From Calditrichota bacterium (GTDB lineage: Bacteria; Calditrichota; Calditrichia; Calditrichales; J004), in contig RFFS01000148.1 in assembly GCA_003696775.1 (NCBI GenBank), forward strand, positions 1 to 36,156: DNA of 36,156 nucleotides, given 5' to 3'. How positions within the stretch are numbered: the stretch's first letter is position 1; each line of letters opens with the position of its first letter. Both the position numbers and the translations under genes were made by a program. Of the stretch, positions 25,278-34,449 are shown piece after piece. The notes under the pieces are model-generated. The model had not been told where the DNA came from and searched no databases. It saw nothing but the letters and a program-made list of their open reading frames with translations.

Positions 25278-26528
25278 ATGCTTAAAACAGCACTACTGAT
25301 TGTACTTGTTATTACGTGGTTCCCTACTTCTCTTTTTGCCGGTGACGAAGCCGATCGCGCCTTCAAATTTTGGCAAAAAGCGTTAACGGATTCATCCTTT
25401 TTAAAAAGCCCCAATGATTTGGAAACCGCCGTACAGGGGCTGGAATTTTTTTGGGAACAATATCCGGGACATAAAGATGAAGATGAAGTTTTTATGCTGC
25501 TGGCCCGTCTGCATGCCCGTCTTAAACAGCCGCAATTTCAATGGAACGCCTTTTTAAGACTGGTGGTGCTGCATGGGCAAAGTCCGCTGGCTCCCAGGGC
25601 GCGGGCCCGCCTGGATTCCCTGGCGAATTATACCACCGCTCCCCTGTTCTCCATCCGAAACATAGCCGGGCTCAATGCCTTTCTCGATGCCGAACCGGAA
25701 AGTGACTACCGTCTGGCGTTTATCCGCTATCTGGATATACTGATCACACTGGATATTCCGTCACTTTATGTGAAAACACTCCAGGCCTGTGATCTCTATT
25801 TAAGAAAGTTTACCCTGGAGGCACCGGATGCCGATTTGGTCCTGTATTGGCGCGGATTAATAAAATTCCGTAGCGAGGCCTTTACAGCTGCCCGGTATGA
25901 TTTTTTGTTGCTGCATAGTGTTTTTCCCGAATCCCGGATTATTCCCAATGCTATTTATCAGCTGGCCCGTATCACCGGAAAAGAACACCCGGAAGAAGCT
26001 AAAGCGTGGTTAATAGAGTTGTTAAACCAATATCCCGATCATGAATTGAGTGACGATGCCCAGTTTCTTTTTTCGGAACTGGATTATAAAAGCGGACGAC
26101 CGGACAACGCGCTTAATGATTACCGACTGTTAATTAAGTTATTTCCCCAATCGCCATTTTGCGCCAAAAGTATGTTACGGATGGGGCAAATACAGGAAGA
26201 CCGCGGAAAATTTAAGGAAGCAGTCACCGCTTACCGCCAGGTGTTGCTCTATCCGGCGGATGATTCGACCGCCAAAAACGCCCTGACGCGCTGGATACAT
26301 GTTGCGGCGGACCTGCTCAAAAACGGCGTTATGGAAGCCAACGCGCGTCTGGCCTATGTCAACCGCTTTCCCAACGCTTCCGATGCGGCCGGGCAGCTTT
26401 GGCGCGCCGCAAAACTTTTTGAAAAAGCCGGCAGAAAAAAACAGGCCCGCGCCCTGTTCAAACGCCTTGTGGATGATTACCCCGCCTCGCCCCACGCCCG
26501 GAAAGCTATCAAACAAAACAACAAGTAA
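25278..26528 (+). CDS. Secreted tetratricopeptide-repeat protein (BamD/YbgF-like)
   Basis: 416 residues from ATG 25278; the ORF-track TTG at 25272 adds two residues and overlaps the upstream stop. A signal peptide is plain (MLKTALLIVLVITWFPTSLFA, cleavage before GDEAD) without a lipobox Cys. The mature part is a solenoid of TPR-like units (FWEQYPGHKDEDEVFMLLAR, DFLLLHSVFPESRIIPNAIY, LLNQYPDHELSDDAQFLFSE, LFPQSPFCAKSMLRMGQ, LVDDYPASPHARKA), with the YPxSxxAxxA pattern of BamD and YbgF/CpoB. It is probably periplasmic, serving envelope assembly. It follows the RqcH-family gene with two bases between. Confidence 0.85.
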   Translation: MLKTALLIVLVITWFPTSLFAGDEADRAFKFWQKALTDSSFLKSPNDLETAVQGLEFFWEQYPGHKDEDEVFMLLARLHARLKQPQFQWNAFLRLVVLHGQSPLAPRARARLDSLANYTTAPLFSIRNIAGLNAFLDAEPESDYRLAFIRYLDILITLDIPSLYVKTLQACDLYLRKFTLEAPDADLVLYWRGLIKFRSEAFTAARYDFLLLHSVFPESRIIPNAIYQLARITGKEHPEEAKAWLIELLNQYPDHELSDDAQFLFSELDYKSGRPDNALNDYRLLIKLFPQSPFCAKSMLRMGQIQEDRGKFKEAVTAYRQVLLYPADDSTAKNALTRWIHVAADLLKNGVMEANARLAYVNRFPNASDAAGQLWRAAKLFEKAGRKKQARALFKRLVDDYPASPHARKAIKQNNK

Positions 26529-26644
26529 TTTCTTTTCGTTTTCCAATCTGATTACATGGCGGAATGATACAGACCTGAACGATCCGGCCCATTAATGAAT
26601 TCAACCGGCATACATCCCATTATAAAAATTATCTACAACATCGA

Positions 26645-27634
26645 TTAAAAAAGCCTGTTAAGATTCAGGTTGACATTGATACGGTGCACATTGCCTAATT
26701 CACCGGCATAAGCTGTAAAGGCGTAATCAAAGGATATTTTAGGCAGCTTTAAGCCGATACCGCCGTTAAAGCGTTGCAAAGCGTCCAATCCGGCACGGAT
26801 TTTTACCACGTCATTATAATCCAGCTCCAGACCGGTCATCACATCCATGCTTACCGGACCGACATGCCACAGGGCGGCGTAGGAACGCCCTTCCCCCATA
26901 ATACGTGTATCCAGGGCGGGACGCAGAATCATTTCCCAGGCAGGAATCGTAAGCGTATAGGCGACGCCCATGCCCAGCGTGGGACTGACCAGTTCTTTCT
27001 CACCTTCGTTCCAGGCGATTAAGGTGCCCGTCGCGTCATACAGGATGGCGCTGATACGCAAGTCCTCAAGCCGGTATAATGCGGCGGCATCCAATCCAAA
27101 GCCGGCCGCGTCGGTAAAATCAAAATCTCTGTAAATGCTTTTTAAAGTGACGCCCCAGGATAAATGATCATCCAGGCGATGCCCATACGCAACGGACAAT
27201 ACATAATCACCGGTGTTGAAATCTTTCACGCGGGATTCATCCAGACCGATCAGTTCGGCTGTCACAGGATCATAAACGCCGGCGGAAGCGGTATTTTTGA
27301 TGTTATTCACGGTAACAATATATAGCGATACCGCAAGGGTGGATGTGGCGTTATAGGGATGTGAAATCGAAAGATAATTGGTTTGAATGCTGTTGATGAA
27401 TTGTTTGCTGTTCATAAACTGAAGCTGAAAGCCGCGTGCATCCGTTAAAGCGGCGGGATTCCAGTAGGCGGCACCGGCATCATTGACCAGAGCGGTATAA
27501 GCGCCGCCGAGAGCCGTACCACGCGCCCCGGCACCAAGGTACAAAAATTCACCGGCATATTTTTTAAATCCCAACGCATGAAGAGAAAACAGCAAACCGG
27601 CGCAAAGAAAAAGTAGTGTGGTACGTTTCATCAT
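26645..27634 (-). CDS. PorV/PorQ-family outer-membrane beta-barrel protein
   Basis: 329 residues. Signal peptide at ~1-22 (TLLFLCAGLLFSLHALG). Directly after it comes the family signature GAGARGTALGGAYTALVNDAGAAYWNPAAL. Alternating strands follow, and the chain ends in a beta-signal-like NVNLNLNRLF with terminal Phe. Relatives in the FCB group include PorV, the type IX secretion shuttle, and other FadL-like barrels. No further type IX gene is visible here, so the specific role is open. It lies one base after the kinase-like gene and converges with the repeat protein. Confidence 0.88.
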   Translation of the reverse strand: MMKRTTLLFLCAGLLFSLHALGFKKYAGEFLYLGAGARGTALGGAYTALVNDAGAAYWNPAALTDARGFQLQFMNSKQFINSIQTNYLSISHPYNATSTLAVSLYIVTVNNIKNTASAGVYDPVTAELIGLDESRVKDFNTGDYVLSVAYGHRLDDHLSWGVTLKSIYRDFDFTDAAGFGLDAAALYRLEDLRISAILYDATGTLIAWNEGEKELVSPTLGMGVAYTLTIPAWEMILRPALDTRIMGEGRSYAALWHVGPVSMDVMTGLELDYNDVVKIRAGLDALQRFNGGIGLKLPKISFDYAFTAYAGELGNVHRINVNLNLNRLF

Positions 27635-27635
27635 A

Positions 27636-28211
27636 TCAGTAAATCACCTTTTCGATAAGTGTCAGTAAAACACCTGTTCCCATGGGGATAAGTACATTGT
27701 CATTTAATCTGTTTGGCATTAACTCCAGGATACTTAACAGAGTTCCGGCGCCCAAAGCCAGGCCCGCCGGACGATTTAACAACATTAATATCACCGAGGC
27801 CGATAAGGCGAAGGCCACGCTGCCTTCCACGCTCTTGCGGCCCAGTTTATGGCGCCCCCAGTGTTGACCGGTTAGTGATGCCGCCGTGTCCGAAACAATG
27901 ACAATCCACATGGCGGCGAGGGCGATTTCCCTTGAAAAGAAAACCACCGCCAGCAACAGTCCGCCAAATAAATACGTGGCCCCGTTCACGGGTTGTTCCT
28001 TTTCCGACGGACGCAATAACGGCGCCAGCACTCGTAAATACAGGTTTTTAAAATAAGGCACATAAAGGCGCAAGACTTCACCCAAAAGTAATAAAAGTGT
28101 GCAAGCCAATAAAACCCGCATGATTTCCGCGCGTGTTGCACAACAGCCATACCAGGCGGGAAAGACGGCCGTGGAAAGATGAATGACCTTGCGCGCCCAT
28201 TCCCGGGTCAT
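27636..28211 (-). CDS. Polyprenol/diacylglycerol kinase-like membrane protein (SEC59/CTP-transferase superfamily)
   Basis: 191 residues from the ATG at 28211, which follows AGGAG by six bases; the ORF-track start at 28226 contains that Shine-Dalgarno and is less likely. About six membrane helices. The family motifs are an N-terminal RKVIHLSTAVFP and a catalytic-type segment SDTAASLTGQHWGRHKLGRKSVEGSVAF. Relatives phosphorylate dolichol, phytol or diacylglycerol with CTP. The lipid substrate here is unknown; a role in lipid-carrier recycling is inferred. A good promoter candidate lies upstream. Confidence 0.85.
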   Translation of the reverse strand: MTREWARKVIHLSTAVFPAWYGCCATRAEIMRVLLACTLLLLLGEVLRLYVPYFKNLYLRVLAPLLRPSEKEQPVNGATYLFGGLLLAVVFFSREIALAAMWIVIVSDTAASLTGQHWGRHKLGRKSVEGSVAFALSASVILMLLNRPAGLALGAGTLLSILELMPNRLNDNVLIPMGTGVLLTLIEKVIY

Positions 28212-28244
28212 AAAGCGCTCCTGCATGCACCGTGCCCGGTAGTA

Positions 28245-28272
28245 AGTATAATAAAATTTACATTACAGACAA
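28245..28272 (-). promoter_or_regulatory. Candidate promoter of the kinase-like/PorV-like pair
   Basis: TTGTCT (four of six), 16 bases, TATACT (five of six), between the PASTA gene and the kinase-like gene and ~34 bases upstream of its start. Confidence 0.5.
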
Positions 28273-28288
28273 GTATCAAAAAATCGCC

Positions 28289-29032
28289 CTACTCATTTTG
28301 TGTTTTACTTTGAAGGCGACTGACAACCAGAGTAACTTCTTCCACATCGGCCAGCAAGACGCCGGTTTTTGGCTTTTGGTTTAAGATGGTATTGGGCAAA
28401 TAACGGGCATTTTCCTCATACTCGGTACGGATGTTTCTGACACCCAATTGTTTTAATTGCTGACGCGCGGCATTCAGGCTTTTGCCCACCAGATTGGGCA
28501 TGACCCGTTCCGAGGGCATTTCGCCAAGACTGACGGTGATGGCGATATAGGTGTTCTTTTCCACCGTTTGACCCTGTGGAAACGATTGGCCGATGATCGC
28601 TCCTTCCGGATAAAGGTCCGAATATTCATAACTGATATTATTTAATTCCAGATGAAGAGATTTAAGCAAAATTTCCGCTTCCCGGACGGATTTTCCGTAA
28701 AGATTGGGCATGACGATCGCTTTTTCTCCGTTGCTGACCGTAATATAAACATTGCGCCCCCTTTTGACCGTGGAAAACGCATACGGTCTTTGTTCCACTA
28801 TGGTACCGGCCGGCGCGTGGGCGTCATAAACCGAATCGGCCACTATCAAATGAAAATCATTTTTATGCAATATCTGTTGCGCCTCATCCACCGTTTTGCC
28901 AATCACATCGGGCATACGGATTTCATCGCCCAGGTCCACATACCAGGGCATGATAACCTTATCCGTCAGGATGATCAGAATGAAAACTCCAAGGATATAC
29001 ATCAAACGGCGTACCCAGGGATGTTGCATCAT
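28289..29032 (-). CDS. Membrane-anchored triple-PASTA protein
   Basis: 247 residues. One N-terminal membrane helix (LMYILGVFILIILTDKVIM) is followed by three PASTA domains: ~38-100 (MPDVIGKTVDEAQQIL), ~107-172 (MPNLYGKSVREAEILL) and ~177-243 (MPNLVGKSLNAARQQLKQLG). Each ends in the usual Vxx-VS strand. PASTA domains bind peptidoglycan fragments, usually on Ser/Thr kinases or penicillin-binding proteins. No kinase or transpeptidase is attached here, and a separate partner is unknown. Start ATG 29032 or 29029, overlapping the dtd stop. Confidence 0.92.
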   Translation of the reverse strand: MMQHPWVRRLMYILGVFILIILTDKVIMPWYVDLGDEIRMPDVIGKTVDEAQQILHKNDFHLIVADSVYDAHAPAGTIVEQRPYAFSTVKRGRNVYITVSNGEKAIVMPNLYGKSVREAEILLKSLHLELNNISYEYSDLYPEGAIIGQSFPQGQTVEKNTYIAITVSLGEMPSERVMPNLVGKSLNAARQQLKQLGVRNIRTEYEENARYLPNTILNQKPKTGVLLADVEEVTLVVSRLQSKTQNE

Positions 29033-29484
29033 AATTTTTCTCCATTTTTGCTTTCGATGATCAGTGTAACCGGACCATCGTTCACCAGTTCCACCTGCAT
29101 CATGGCGCCAAAGACTCCACAGGCCACTTTTACACCCTTTTGGCGTAGATTCTCCACAAAAAGATTGTACAGGGTTTGCGCCTGTTCCGGTGGTGCCGCC
29201 TGTATATAACTTGGACGTCTGCCCTTGCGTGTCTCACCGAGTAAAGTAAATTGCGAAACCGCCAGAATCGCACCGCCCGTATCGAGAAGAGAACGGTTCA
29301 TCCGGCCCTGTTCATCGTTAAAAACGCGCAAATTCAGACATTTATCGGCCATATAGGCCACATCCCGTTCCGTATCGCCGACGGCGATGCCCACCAAAAG
29401 CATCAGCCCCTCGTCAATGTGTCCGGTGATTTGTCCATCCACGGTTACCGAGGCCCGGGATACCCGTTGTAATACGACTTTCAT
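29029..29484 (-). CDS. dtd: D-aminoacyl-tRNA deacylase
   Basis: 151 residues. Frees tRNA from D-amino acids and from glycine mischarged on tRNA-Ala. The fold begins MKVVLQRVSRASVTVDG. The two active-site motifs are AVSQFTLLGE (SQxTL) and NDGPVTLIIES (GP motif with Gly-Pro). It overlaps dnaE by four bases and the PASTA gene by up to four. Confidence 0.97.
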   Translation of the reverse strand: MKVVLQRVSRASVTVDGQITGHIDEGLMLLVGIAVGDTERDVAYMADKCLNLRVFNDEQGRMNRSLLDTGGAILAVSQFTLLGETRKGRRPSYIQAAPPEQAQTLYNLFVENLRQKGVKVACGVFGAMMQVELVNDGPVTLIIESKNGEKL

Positions 29485-32400
29485 CCCCGCTCTATCCTTT
29501 TTATGTGAATATTTTCATACCCCAGTATGTCGGCCAGTTTTTGCAGTGTGGGTAATGTCAACTTAACACCGTTTTTAGCGGAACGCATGGCGATTGCCGC
29601 ATCGGGCGACAAATCAAAATTCCAATACACTTTTTGGGTGCCGGGCACGGATGCAAAGGTCAGTTTGAGATGATAAAGGGTATCATTGGTTAATAAATTC
29701 CCCGGGATGGTCAGTTTCATGCTTTCCGTAAACTGCGCGGGGACCTGCCCCGGACTATACATGGCGTCCACGCGTATGCGGATGGTGTCGCTGTTCAGGT
29801 CGCCATTTAATCCGGCTTTAACATAGACGATCTGTCCCTGTTTCAAAAACGGTTCGCATTGCGGGAAAACAGAACTGAAAACCACAGCGTCAAAATCATG
29901 GTCATAGCTTTTAATCTGGACAAAAGCCATTTTTTGATTTTTGGAATCGTATCGTGTACGCATGCCGGTAATTTGCCCGCAAATGTACAAAACCCTGGGG
30001 GTTTGCTGTCCGTTGGTTGGCGCCGTTTTTTCATCACTGTGCGTAAAGGGCGTTAAATCCGTGCTGTATAAATTTACAATCGGCAGAAAATCGTCCAGAG
30101 GATGACCGGATATATAAAAGCCGATCATCTCGAGCTCTTTTTTTAATTTTTCGTTTGTGTCCCAATCCGGCACATCGGGTAGCGGCGGTTCGCTGATTTC
30201 CATCGTCGGCCCGTCGCCGCCTTCGCCAAACAGGCTGATCTGATCTTTGTTTTGCAAAAGCCGGCTCTGAACGCTTTGCCCAAAGTCGATGGCGGTTTCC
30301 ACGGCCATGAATAACTGCGCCCGGTTGCCCTTCAGGCTGTCGAGAGCGCCGGCCAGGGCCAACCCTTCCAGTACCTTTTTATTCACCTGGCGCAGGTCCA
30401 CGCGACGGGTAACATCAAACAACGTTTCGAACTTTCCGTTTTCTTCGCGTTCGGCCACCAGGCTGCGTATGGCATTACCGCCCACATTTTTTATGGCGGC
30501 CATGCCGAAGGCGATGGTTTGGGCGTCCAGAGGTTTAAAATCCGCGACGGAGTAGTTGATGTCCGGCGGGTTGATTTTAATACCCATTTTATTGCATTCC
30601 GACATCAGTACTTTAACACGGTCCAGTTTGGTGATTTCACTTGTCAGGTTGGCCGCCATGAACTCCGCGGTATAATGCGCCTTGAGATAGGCCGTTTGAT
30701 AGGAGATGAGCGCGTAGGCGGCGGAATGTGATTTATTAAAGCCGTAACGGGCGAACTTTTCGATGTGGTCAAAAATGGAGGCCGCCGTCTTTTTGTCAAT
30801 TTCATTGGCCACACAGCCGTCGATGAATTTTTGCCGCTGTTCCTGCATCACATCGGCTTTTTTCTTACCCATGGCCCGGCGCATCAAATCGGCTTCGGCC
30901 AGCGTAAAGCCCGCCAGATCGGACACAATGCGCATCACCTGTTCCTGATAGACCATGATACCGTATGTTTCCTTAAGTATCGGCTCCAGTTTGGGATGCA
31001 GATAGTGAATTTCCTTGCGCCCGTATTTACGATCGATGAAGTCGTCGATCAGGTCCATGGGCCCCGGACGGTACAAGGCGTTCATGGCGATCAGGTCTTC
31101 CACGCGGCTGGGTTTTAATTTTTTAAGATATTCCTGCATGCCGCTGCTTTCAAACTGAAAAACGCCCGTCGTCAGTCCCTTGCCGTATAATTCAAATGTT
31201 TTTTCATCATCCAGGGGTATGTTGCGGATGTCAAACTCCGGATCATGACGTTCACGGATCATATCCACGGCTTTTTTGATCACCGTAAGGTTGCGTAAAC
31301 CGAGGAAGTCCATTTTCAACAGGCCCACTTCTTCACAGTACCCCATGGTCCATTGCGTTACGATATCGCCCTGTGAGGATTTACAAAGCGGTGCGTAATC
31401 GGTGATGTCGGTCGGCGCGATGATCACACCCGCGGCATGGGTGCTGTTGTGGCGGGCAATCCCCTCCAGAGTCATACTGTATTCCACCAGTTCCCGCATG
31501 ACGGGATCATCGTTTTGGGTCAGTTCCTTCAGTTCCGGCACTTCCTCAAATGCGCGTTTCAGGGGAATGGGGCTGTTGCCTTCCAGCGGAATCATTTTCG
31601 CTATGGCATCCGCGGTTTGCAGGGGGACTTTCAACACACGGGACACATCGCGTACCACGCTTTTTGAGCCCATGGTACCAAAGGTAATGATTTGGGCCAC
31701 ATTTCGCCGTCCGTATTTATCCCGTACATACTCCAGAACTTCATCCCGGCGTTCCACGCAAAAATCCACGTCGATATCGGGCATGGAAATCCGTTCCGGA
31801 TTGAGGAAGCGTTCAAAGAGCAAATCATATTTCAACGGGTCCACATCGGTTATGCCCAGGCTGTAGGCCACCAGGCTGCCCGCGGCAGAACCACGTCCCA
31901 AACCCACGGGGATATCGCGTTCGCGCGCGGCATTGATAAAATCCTGAACAATCAAAAAATAACCGGCAAAACCCATCTTTTCGATGATGCCCAGTTCGTA
32001 ATCCATGCGTTCCACCACTTCCTTGCCTAAAGAGGGATAATGGCGGCGGGCGCCTTCCATGGCCAATTTGCGCAGGTAATCACTTTCGGAAATATCCCCT
32101 TCTCCCGCGTCGATGGGAAAACGTGGAATAAGACGGCGGTCGAAGTCGAGTTCTGCGTCGATTTTTTCAAAGATTTCCATGGTGTTTTCCAGCACATGGG
32201 GCTTATCTTTAAACACCTGGAACATTTCATCCGGCGATTTCATGTACAGTTCGGTGGTACCATAGCGCATGCGGTTCGGATCGTCGCGGTCTTTTCCCGT
32301 TTGCAGACAAATCAATATGTCGTGGGCTTTATCATCCCCGTGGTGCAAATAGTGCGTGTCGTTGGTGGCCACGACTTTAACCCCCATTTCCCGGGCCAGA

Positions 32401-32972
32401 TCATACACTTTTGGATAAACGGCCAACTCGTCGGGAATGTGGTGGTTTTGTACTTCAAAATAGAAATCATCGCCAAATAATTGCAGATATTTTTCCGCGT
32501 GGGCAATAGCCTCGTCTTTGCGGTCGGTACGCAGTTTATGGGCAATTTGCCCGCTCATGCAGGCCGAAGTGGCGATTAAACCTTCGGCATGCCGCGCCAG
32601 CACTTCAAAATCAATACGCGGTTTGTAATACACCCCTTCCAAAAAGGCAATGGAAGATAATTTGATCAGGTTACGAATACCTGTATTATTTTTGGCCAAC
32701 AGCACAAGATGATAGGCATCTTTTTCCCCTTCCACCTTTTGACGCAGGCCGCGTTCGCGCGGGGCGATATAGGCTTCCATGCCCAATATGGGTTTGATGC
32801 CATGGGCCCGGCAGGTTTTGTAAAATTCCACCGCGCCGAACAAGTTGCCGTGATCGGTGATGGCCAGCGCGGGCATATTCAGTTCGCCGGCGCGTTGCAC
32901 CATATCTTTTATTTTGGCGGCGCCGTCCAACAATGAATAATGGGTATGGCTATGCAGATGGACAAATGACAA
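29481..32972 (-). CDS. dnaE: DNA polymerase III alpha subunit
   Basis: 1163 residues, complete, no intein. The N-terminal PHP domain keeps its apparent metal ligands: FVHLHSHTHYSLLDG, ITDHGNLFGAVEF, GMEAYIA, TSACMSG and VVATNDTHYL. The polymerase core has GLGRGSAAGSLVAYSLGITDVDPL and the catalytic aspartates PDIDVDFC. HhH, beta-clamp-binding and OB domains follow (VLYICGQITGMRTRYDSKNQKMAFVQI). It starts at TTG 32972; no ATG is in frame upstream with a usable ribosome site. It leads the dnaE-dtd-PASTA overlap unit. Confidence 0.98.
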   Translation of the reverse strand: MSFVHLHSHTHYSLLDGAAKIKDMVQRAGELNMPALAITDHGNLFGAVEFYKTCRAHGIKPILGMEAYIAPRERGLRQKVEGEKDAYHLVLLAKNNTGIRNLIKLSSIAFLEGVYYKPRIDFEVLARHAEGLIATSACMSGQIAHKLRTDRKDEAIAHAEKYLQLFGDDFYFEVQNHHIPDELAVYPKVYDLAREMGVKVVATNDTHYLHHGDDKAHDILICLQTGKDRDDPNRMRYGTTELYMKSPDEMFQVFKDKPHVLENTMEIFEKIDAELDFDRRLIPRFPIDAGEGDISESDYLRKLAMEGARRHYPSLGKEVVERMDYELGIIEKMGFAGYFLIVQDFINAARERDIPVGLGRGSAAGSLVAYSLGITDVDPLKYDLLFERFLNPERISMPDIDVDFCVERRDEVLEYVRDKYGRRNVAQIITFGTMGSKSVVRDVSRVLKVPLQTADAIAKMIPLEGNSPIPLKRAFEEVPELKELTQNDDPVMRELVEYSMTLEGIARHNSTHAAGVIIAPTDITDYAPLCKSSQGDIVTQWTMGYCEEVGLLKMDFLGLRNLTVIKKAVDMIRERHDPEFDIRNIPLDDEKTFELYGKGLTTGVFQFESSGMQEYLKKLKPSRVEDLIAMNALYRPGPMDLIDDFIDRKYGRKEIHYLHPKLEPILKETYGIMVYQEQVMRIVSDLAGFTLAEADLMRRAMGKKKADVMQEQRQKFIDGCVANEIDKKTAASIFDHIEKFARYGFNKSHSAAYALISYQTAYLKAHYTAEFMAANLTSEITKLDRVKVLMSECNKMGIKINPPDINYSVADFKPLDAQTIAFGMAAIKNVGGNAIRSLVAEREENGKFETLFDVTRRVDLRQVNKKVLEGLALAGALDSLKGNRAQLFMAVETAIDFGQSVQSRLLQNKDQISLFGEGGDGPTMEISEPPLPDVPDWDTNEKLKKELEMIGFYISGHPLDDFLPIVNLYSTDLTPFTHSDEKTAPTNGQQTPRVLYICGQITGMRTRYDSKNQKMAFVQIKSYDHDFDAVVFSSVFPQCEPFLKQGQIVYVKAGLNGDLNSDTIRIRVDAMYSPGQVPAQFTESMKLTIPGNLLTNDTLYHLKLTFASVPGTQKVYWNFDLSPDAAIAMRSAKNGVKLTLPTLQKLADILGYENIHIKRIERG

Positions 32973-33016
32973 TGAAGTTTCCCGTGGTAAGGGTGAGACA
33001 TTAAAAACAAAGGCTA

Positions 33017-33045
33017 AATTTAGAACAGTGCGGGATGAATAGCAA
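33017..33045 (-). promoter_or_regulatory. Candidate dnaE promoter
   Basis: TTGCTA, 17 bases, TAAATT in the dnaE/DUF1015 divergent region; four of six in each box. The -10 is the same as that proposed for tRNA-Val. Confidence 0.35.
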
Positions 33046-33161
33046 AGCCCGCCAGCGATAAATTCCGTTGTTGTACAGCATTTTTTTTAATGGTAAATTA
33101 TGATTTTTAAAACAAACTGGCCGGTATAAGTCTGGCCCGGCATTAAACCAAAGGAGTATCC

Positions 33162-34409
33162 ATGTCTGTTATAAAACCGTTCCGCGCTTTGCGTCCCCGC
33201 AGAGATATGGCCGCTAAAGTGGCTTCCCCGCCCTACGATGTATTAAACAGTGAAGAGGCCCGGGCCATCGCCGCGTCCAACCCCTGGTCTTTTCTGCATG
33301 TTAACAAACCCGAAATCGACCTGCCGCCCGATGTGGACGTGCATTCCGAAGCGGTTTATCAAAAAGGGGCCGAGAATCTGCAAAAGTTTATCCGGGAAGG
33401 TGTTCTTGTTCGGGATGACCGGCCGGGTTACTATCTGTATCGCCAGGTAATGGGTGAACATGTACAAACCGGTCTGGTGGCGCTGGCCAGCGTGGATGAA
33501 TATGACAGGGGGCTGATTAAAAAGCATGAATTTACCCGTCAGGAGAAAGAAGACGACCGGGTCAATCACATCAAGCATCTGAACGCGCAGGTGGGACCGG
33601 TATTTTTGACCTATAAACACCAACCGGTGATGGATATGCTGGTGGAAGAAATCACTGCCGCTGAACCAGAAGTGGATTTTACATCAGACGACGGTATCCG
33701 TCATGTGGTTTGGCCGGTATTTGATGAGACGCACATCCAGGGCATTACCCAGGTCTTCTCGAGTCTGGATGCCATGTATGTGGCGGATGGTCATCATCGT
33801 TCCGCTTCCGCCTCCCGGATACGCGCCATGCGGCAGGCCGAAAATCCCAATCATACCGGTGAGGAAAGTTACAACTACTTCCTGAATGTCATTTTTCCCG
33901 ACAATGAAATGCAGATCATGGATTATAATCGCGTGGTAAAAGATTTAAACGACCTGACCGTCTCGGCTTTTTTAGAAGCCGTTGAAATCGCTTTCGATGT
34001 TCGCCGTCTTGGCAAAAACGGTTTTAAACCCATGGAACGGCATAGTTTTGTGATGTACCTCGAGGGTGAATGGTATCTGCTTAATGCCCATGATGATATC
34101 ATTGATGAAAACGATCCGGTGGGACGTCTGGATGTCTCCATCCTGCAGGAAAATCTTTTACATCCCATTTTGGGTATCGGCGACCCGCGCAAGGATTCAC
34201 GCATTGATTTTGTGGGGGGGATTCGCGGACTGGAAGGTTTGCAAAAACGCGTGGACAGCGGTGAAATGGCCGTGGCCTTTGCCCTGTATCCCACATCCAT
34301 CGATGAGTTGATGGCTATCGCCGACGCCGGTAAGGTGATGCCGCCCAAATCCACCTGGTTTGAACCGAAATTGCGCAGCGGGTTGTTTATTCATCCTCTG
34401 GATGATTAG
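33162..34409 (+). CDS. DUF1015 family protein (SerK-like)
   Basis: 415 residues, a single DUF1015 domain. Signatures: IKPFRALRPRRDMAAKVASPPYDVL at the N-terminus, then FLHVNKPE, KKHEFTRQEKEDDRVNH, and AMYVADGHHRSASASRIRAM, whose DGHHR is the conserved ParB/SerK-like nucleotide-site motif. Some relatives are free-serine kinases feeding cysteine synthesis; others are uncharacterised. AAAGGAG sits ahead of the ATG. It stands alone between divergent dnaE and a convergent acyl-CoA dehydrogenase. Confidence 0.92.
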   Translation: MSVIKPFRALRPRRDMAAKVASPPYDVLNSEEARAIAASNPWSFLHVNKPEIDLPPDVDVHSEAVYQKGAENLQKFIREGVLVRDDRPGYYLYRQVMGEHVQTGLVALASVDEYDRGLIKKHEFTRQEKEDDRVNHIKHLNAQVGPVFLTYKHQPVMDMLVEEITAAEPEVDFTSDDGIRHVVWPVFDETHIQGITQVFSSLDAMYVADGHHRSASASRIRAMRQAENPNHTGEESYNYFLNVIFPDNEMQIMDYNRVVKDLNDLTVSAFLEAVEIAFDVRRLGKNGFKPMERHSFVMYLEGEWYLLNAHDDIIDENDPVGRLDVSILQENLLHPILGIGDPRKDSRIDFVGGIRGLEGLQKRVDSGEMAVAFALYPTSIDELMAIADAGKVMPPKSTWFEPKLRSGLFIHPLDD

Positions 34410-34449
34410 TCCGGTTTAATGCCGGCTTGAAAATTTTCCGTGTGAAAAT

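Noticed and set aside
26645-26664. Terminator overlapping the end of the PorV-like gene
   Set aside because: CCTG/CAGG gives only four pairs before the T-run, too weak to call.
18659-32972. Inteins in dnaB or dnaE
   Set aside because: Both proteins are of normal length and their motor or catalytic motifs are uninterrupted.
34410-34449. Bidirectional terminator between DUF1015 and the acyl-CoA dehydrogenase
   Set aside because: CCGG/CCGG and AATTTTC/GAAAATT pairings exist, but they are short and lack a following U-run in either direction.
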